Origin: an uncultured Pelagibacteraceae bacterium
GTDB taxonomy: Bacteria; Pseudomonadota; Alphaproteobacteria; Pelagibacterales; Pelagibacteraceae
Direction: 5' to 3'
Assembly (NCBI GenBank): GCA_902590285.1
Contig: CACIWE010000004.1
Coordinates: forward strand, 1 to 48,956
Length of the DNA stretch: 48,956 nucleotides
Both the position numbers and the translations under genes were made by a program. Under the pieces are notes generated by a model. The model worked only from the letters and a program-made list of their open reading frames with translations. It did not search any database and was not told where the DNA came from. Shown in pieces: positions 44,686 through 48,956 of this stretch; position 1 is the stretch's first letter; every line of letters begins with the position of its first letter.

Positions 44686-46754
44686 GCAGAAGCTTGTTTC
44701 ATTGATAATTTTACTTTCCCTCTATCAAATCCAACGACTTTAACAGAAACTTCATCTCCTTCTTTCACAACGTCAGCAACTTTTGCAACTCTTTTATCAG
44801 CTAATTCAGAAATATGTACAAGCCCATCTTGTTTTCCTAAGAAATTAACAAAAGCACCAAACTCCATAATTTTTACAACTTTTCCTTTGTAAATTTTTCC
44901 CATTTCAGGTTTAGCAATTAAACTTTTGATGAATTCAATCGCTTTATTTCTAGATGCTTCATCAGGTGCTGCAACTGTTACTTCGCCAGTATCTTTAACG
45001 TCAACTTTTGCACCGGATGTCTCTACAATCTCTCTTATCGTAGCTCCACCTTTTCCAATTACTGTTGCAATATCTTTTTTATCAACTTTAATGGTTTCCA
45101 TTTTAGGAGTATGTTTTGAAAGGTCTTTTCTTGAGGTTTTAATTGCCTTATTCATCTCACCAAGAATATGCTCCCTTCCACCTTTAGCTTGATCCAAAGC
45201 CTTTTCCATAATCTCGAATGTTATACCTGTGATTTTAATATCCATTTGGAGAGAAGTGATACCATCCTTAGTACCAGCAACTTTAAAATCCATATCTCCT
45301 AAATGATCTTCATCTCCTAAAATATCTGATAGAACTGAAAAATCATCACCTTCTTTAATTAATCCCATGGCAATTCCAGCTACAGGCTCTTTTATAGGCA
45401 CGCCTGCATCCATTAATGAAAGTGAAGTTCCACAAACTGTAGCCATCGATGAAGATCCATTTGACTCAGTTATTTCTGAAACTACTCGCAATGTATAAGG
45501 AAAGTTCTCTTTTGAAGGTAAAGATGAGTTGATTGCTCTCCAAGCTAATTTACCATGACCAATTTCTCTTCTTCCAGTTCCAATTCTTCCACATTCACCT
45601 ACTGAAAAAGGTGGAAAATTATAATGCAACATAAAATTCGATCTTTGCATTCCCTCAAGACTTTCCAATCTTTGTTCGTCATCTGTCATTCCTAGAGTTG
45701 TCACTACTAAAGCTTGCGTCTCACCCCTTGTAAAAAGAGCTGATCCATGAGTTCTAGGAAGCACACCCACCTCACATTTAATTTGTCTTACATCTGCTAA
45801 ACCTCTACCATCTATTCTTTTCTTATCCTTTAAGATTGCAGTTCTAACAATATCTTTTTCTAAAGACTTAAGTTGAGCCATAGCTTGATTTTCGGTAACA
45901 TTTTCATCCTCTGCAAACATTTCTTTACATTTAGTCTCTATTTCAGAAATAGCTGTAGACCTTTTTTTCTTATCAATTTCTTTAAATGCGCTTCTTAAGT
46001 CTTTTTCAAATTTATCAGATATTTGCTTCTTAACAGAAGAATGATCTACTTCTTCCACTTCCCATTTTGGCTTTCCAGCTTTTTTTGCTAATTTTTCTAT
46101 TGCTTCAATTATTGGTACAAATTTTTCATGTCCAAATTTTACAGCATCTAACATCACTTTCTCAGATAATCCTGAAGTTTCAGACTCTACCATTAAAACT
46201 GCATCTTTTGTTCCTGCTACAACTAAATCCAATTCTGATTCTTTTAATTCTTCAATAGATGGGTTTAATAAATATTTTCCATCTTTATATCCAACTCTAC
46301 TTGCGCCTATAGGACCTTGAAATGGCAAACCAGAAATTGCTAATGCCGCTGATGATGCAATAATAGACAAAATATCTGGTTGATTTTCACCATCGTACGA
46401 TAATACTGTTGGAAGCAGTTGAACTTCATTCAAAAAGCTTGAAGGAAATAAAGGTCTTATAGGTCTGTCAATTAATCTTGAAATTAAAGTCTCAGCTTCA
46501 GTAGGTCTTGCTTCTCTTTTAAAATATCCACCTGGAATTTTTCCAGCCGCATAGTATTTTTCTTGGTAATTAACTGATAATGGAAAATAATCTTGACCAT
46601 CATTTAATTTTTTCGCCCCAACTGCTGTTGCTATTACTACTGTTTCTCCAAGTGTAGCTATTATAGCTCCATCAGCTTGACGCGCTACTTTTCCTGTTTC
46701 TAGAGTTAATTTTTTTCCGTTAACTTCTAATTCTTCTTTATGTATTTTGAACAT
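44682..46754 (-). CDS. pnp: Polyribonucleotide nucleotidyltransferase
   Basis: [25 protein letters not shown]-terminal KH ([12 protein letters not shown]) and S1 ([19 protein letters not shown]) domains. Confidence 0.97.
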   Translation of the reverse strand: MFKIHKEELEVNGKKLTLETGKVARQADGAIIATLGETVVIATAVGAKKLNDGQDYFPLSVNYQEKYYAAGKIPGGYFKREARPTEAETLISRLIDRPIRPLFPSSFLNEVQLLPTVLSYDGENQPDILSIIASSAALAISGLPFQGPIGASRVGYKDGKYLLNPSIEELKESELDLVVAGTKDAVLMVESETSGLSEKVMLDAVKFGHEKFVPIIEAIEKLAKKAGKPKWEVEEVDHSSVKKQISDKFEKDLRSAFKEIDKKKRSTAISEIETKCKEMFAEDENVTENQAMAQLKSLEKDIVRTAILKDKKRIDGRGLADVRQIKCEVGVLPRTHGSALFTRGETQALVVTTLGMTDDEQRLESLEGMQRSNFMLHYNFPPFSVGECGRIGTGRREIGHGKLAWRAINSSLPSKENFPYTLRVVSEITESNGSSSMATVCGTSLSLMDAGVPIKEPVAGIAMGLIKEGDDFSVLSDILGDEDHLGDMDFKVAGTKDGITSLQMDIKITGITFEIMEKALDQAKGGREHILGEMNKAIKTSRKDLSKHTPKMETIKVDKKDIATVIGKGGATIREIVETSGAKVDVKDTGEVTVAAPDEASRNKAIEFIKSLIAKPEMGKIYKGKVVKIMEFGAFVNFLGKQDGLVHISELADKRVAKVADVVKEGDEVSVKVVGFDRGKVKLSMKQASA

Positions 46755-47014
46755 TATTTCCTTAAATTTAATTGTTTGATTACTTTTTGATAAGAATCAA
46801 CATTTTTCTTTTTAAGGTAAGTAAGAAGTTTTTTTCTTTTATTAACTGATTTAGTCAAACCTAAAGTAGAATGTTTATCCTTTTTAAATTTCTTAAAATG
46901 TTCAGATAATTTTGTTATTTTATCTGTAAGCAATCCTATTTGGACTTCAGTAGAGCCGACGTCTTTTTCATGAATAGACAGTGACTCAATTATATCTTTT
47001 TTTTTCTTTATCAT
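46754..47014 (-). CDS. rpsO: 30S ribosomal protein S15
   Basis: [46 protein letters not shown]. Confidence 0.95.
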   Translation of the reverse strand: MIKKKKDIIESLSIHEKDVGSTEVQIGLLTDKITKLSEHFKKFKKDKHSTLGLTKSVNKRKKLLTYLKKKNVDSYQKVIKQLNLRK

Positions 47015-47387
47015 TTTGTTTGTTCTTATTTATAATTCTCTCAATCTTTTCAGCATATTCAAATGAGTTATCTTCAACAAATGTGAGTTTAGGAAGAAAC
47101 TTAATATCCAGCCTTTTAGACAGAGCTCTTCTAACAAGATGTGAGTACTCAGTCAAGATCCTAACTGTTTCTTTAGTATCTATTCCACCTAAGGGAATAA
47201 CGTAAACTCTAGCTGTTTTTAAATCTGGGGTCATTATTACTTCAGTGACTGTGATTAATTTAGAATTAATTGAAGGTATTTTTGCCTCATTTCTTATAAA
47301 TAGTTCTCCTAAATTTTGCTTAACCAGTTCTCCAACTCTAAGCTGTCGTTGACTGTATGGTCTTTGTGAAGTTTGATTGCTTGCCAT
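46986..47387 (-). CDS. rbfA: Ribosome-binding factor A
   Basis: SQRQLRVGELVKQNLGELF, ITVTEVIMTPDLKTARVYVIPLG, KRLDIKFLPKLTFVEDNSFEYAEKIERII. Confidence 0.92.
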   Translation of the reverse strand: MASNQTSQRPYSQRQLRVGELVKQNLGELFIRNEAKIPSINSKLITVTEVIMTPDLKTARVYVIPLGGIDTKETVRILTEYSHLVRRALSKRLDIKFLPKLTFVEDNSFEYAEKIERIINKNKQNDKEKKRYN

Positions 47388-47391
47388 CTTT

Positions 47392-48956
47392 TTAAATCGA
47401 TCTTTGTATCTCCTCAGCTAGATAAGACTCAATAACATCTTTTTCTTTAAAGTCTATGAAGTCTTTAATACTAATTCCACACTCCAAACCAGTACCAACC
47501 TCTTTTACTTGATTTTTTTCTCTAAAAATTGAGGAAATTTCTCCACTGTAAACAACTACTCCGTCTCTTATAATTCTAGCTTTAGATTTAGATTTTATCT
47601 CACCACTTATAACTTTAGATCCAGCAATTTTTCCAGCAGTTGATACCTTAAATATTTTTTGTATTTCAGCACTACCAAGAATTGTTTCTTTAATATCGGG
47701 CTCTAATAAGCCTGATAATGACTTCTCAACATAATCAATAGCCTCATAAATTATATTAAAATATTTTATATCGACTTTTTGTTCCTCGGCTAGTTTTTTA
47801 GCCTCCCTGTTTGGTTTAACATTAAAACCAACTAGTATTGCATTAGATGCTTTAGCTAAAGATACATCTGTTTCATTAATCATTCCAATATCAGATAAAA
47901 TAATTTTTGCTTCAACTTCTTTGTGATCAATCTTATTAATTGCCATTTTCAATGCCTCACTCGAACCCTGAACATCAGACTTAATTATAATATTAAGTTC
48001 ATCTTTATCTTTTGTGTTTTCAAATAATGTTGTTTTATCTTTTGCAAGAACTTTATTTTGATCAGAATTATTCTTTCGAAATTCTGAAAGTTTTTTTGCT
48101 TCATTTTCATCTTCTGTCACCATGAACTCTGCTCCAGCGTAAGCTGAACTATTCATACCAAGAATTTCGATTGGCATTGAAGGTAGTGCTTCATTTACCA
48201 TTTTACCTTCATAATTAATCATAGCTCTGATCTTTCCCCAAGTGTCGCCGCAAATAAAATAGTCTCCTCGGTTTAATTTACCATTGTTAATTAGTATTGT
48301 TGATACAGGACCTTTCCCTTTATCAATTTTTGACTCTATAACAACACCTCTAGCCTTATCTGTAAAAGAAGCTTTCAAATCCAAAATCTCAGATTGAAGT
48401 AAAATACTTTCTTTAAGTTTATCTAAGTTAATTTTTTTTAAAGCAGACACCTCTACAAACAAAGTATCTCCGCTTAAGTCTTCAGCAATTAATTCATACT
48501 GCATCATTTCATTTTTAATTTTGCTAATATTCTTTTCAGGTAAATCACATTTATTTATTGCTACAATTATAGGAACTTTAGCTGCCTTAGCATGTTTGAT
48601 TGCTTCTACCGTCTGCGGTTTTATACCATCATCAGCCGCAACAACTAAAACAACTATGTCGGTTATTTTCGATCCTCTAGCTCTCATTTCTGTAAATGCT
48701 GCATGACCAGGAGTATCAATAAATGTAATTAATTTGTTATCGTTTGTCTTTACTTGGTAAGCGCCTATATGTTGTGTTATTCCTCCATGTTCACCTGATA
48801 CTACGTTTGAGTCACGCAAAGAGTCTAGCAATGATGTTTTTCCATGATCAACATGTCCCATAATAGTGACAACTGGCGCTCTACTCTTTACCTCCCCTTT
48901 AAATTGTTTCTCTGACTTACTTGTTTCTATACTAGGTGCTTCCTCTACAATTGGAT
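47392..48956 (-). CDS. infB: Translation initiation factor IF-2 (5' end beyond window edge)
   Basis: [33 protein letters not shown]; reading frame stays open to 48956, so the true start lies outside the window. Confidence 0.96.
   Translation of the reverse strand, partial: PIVEEAPSIETSKSEKQFKGEVKSRAPVVTIMGHVDHGKTSLLDSLRDSNVVSGEHGGITQHIGAYQVKTNDNKLITFIDTPGHAAFTEMRARGSKITDIVVLVVAADDGIKPQTVEAIKHAKAAKVPIIVAINKCDLPEKNISKIKNEMMQYELIAEDLSGDTLFVEVSALKKINLDKLKESILLQSEILDLKASFTDKARGVVIESKIDKGKGPVSTILINNGKLNRGDYFICGDTWGKIRAMINYEGKMVNEALPSMPIEILGMNSSAYAGAEFMVTEDENEAKKLSEFRKNNSDQNKVLAKDKTTLFENTKDKDELNIIIKSDVQGSSEALKMAINKIDHKEVEAKIILSDIGMINETDVSLAKASNAILVGFNVKPNREAKKLAEEQKVDIKYFNIIYEAIDYVEKSLSGLLEPDIKETILGSAEIQKIFKVSTAGKIAGSKVISGEIKSKSKARIIRDGVVVYSGEISSIFREKNQVKEVGTGLECGISIKDFIDFKEKDVIESYLAEEIQRSI

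Overview
The window is an AT-rich, gene-dense segment of an alphaproteobacterial chromosome. Its very short intergenic gaps, gene content and gene order look like SAR11/Pelagibacterales; that assignment is inferred from style and synteny, not from a search. Almost everything is core metabolism or information processing: dnaA-dnaN-gyrB, rpsT-mutM / ubiE-ubiB-coaBC-dut, infB-rbfA-rpsO-pnp, irr / fabA-fabB-fabI, chvI-chvG-ahcY-tsaE-amgK-murU and polA. Accessory-looking parts are an msrA-sulfurtransferase-RND efflux block, a four-gene polyamine cassette (ornithine decarboxylase, deoxyhypusine-synthase-like protein, aguB, aguA) lying between regA and regB, and a full-length katG next to irr. I saw no rRNA, CRISPR array, transposase or phage genes, and recognised no tRNA. 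The strongest leads are: (1) a putative translation-coupled attenuator upstream of the polyamine operon, made of a 16-codon uORF whose stop codon lies in the loop of a 13-bp terminator-like hairpin; (2) two near-identical 17-nt Irr/ICE-like palindromes, one before katG and one before irr/fabA; (3) the DHS-like gene, which keeps the SWGK catalytic-lysine motif although bacteria lack eIF5A; (4) missing genes in otherwise conserved operons (truB, recF, hprK/PTS); (5) a GTTGTAAT repeat cluster upstream of dnaA.
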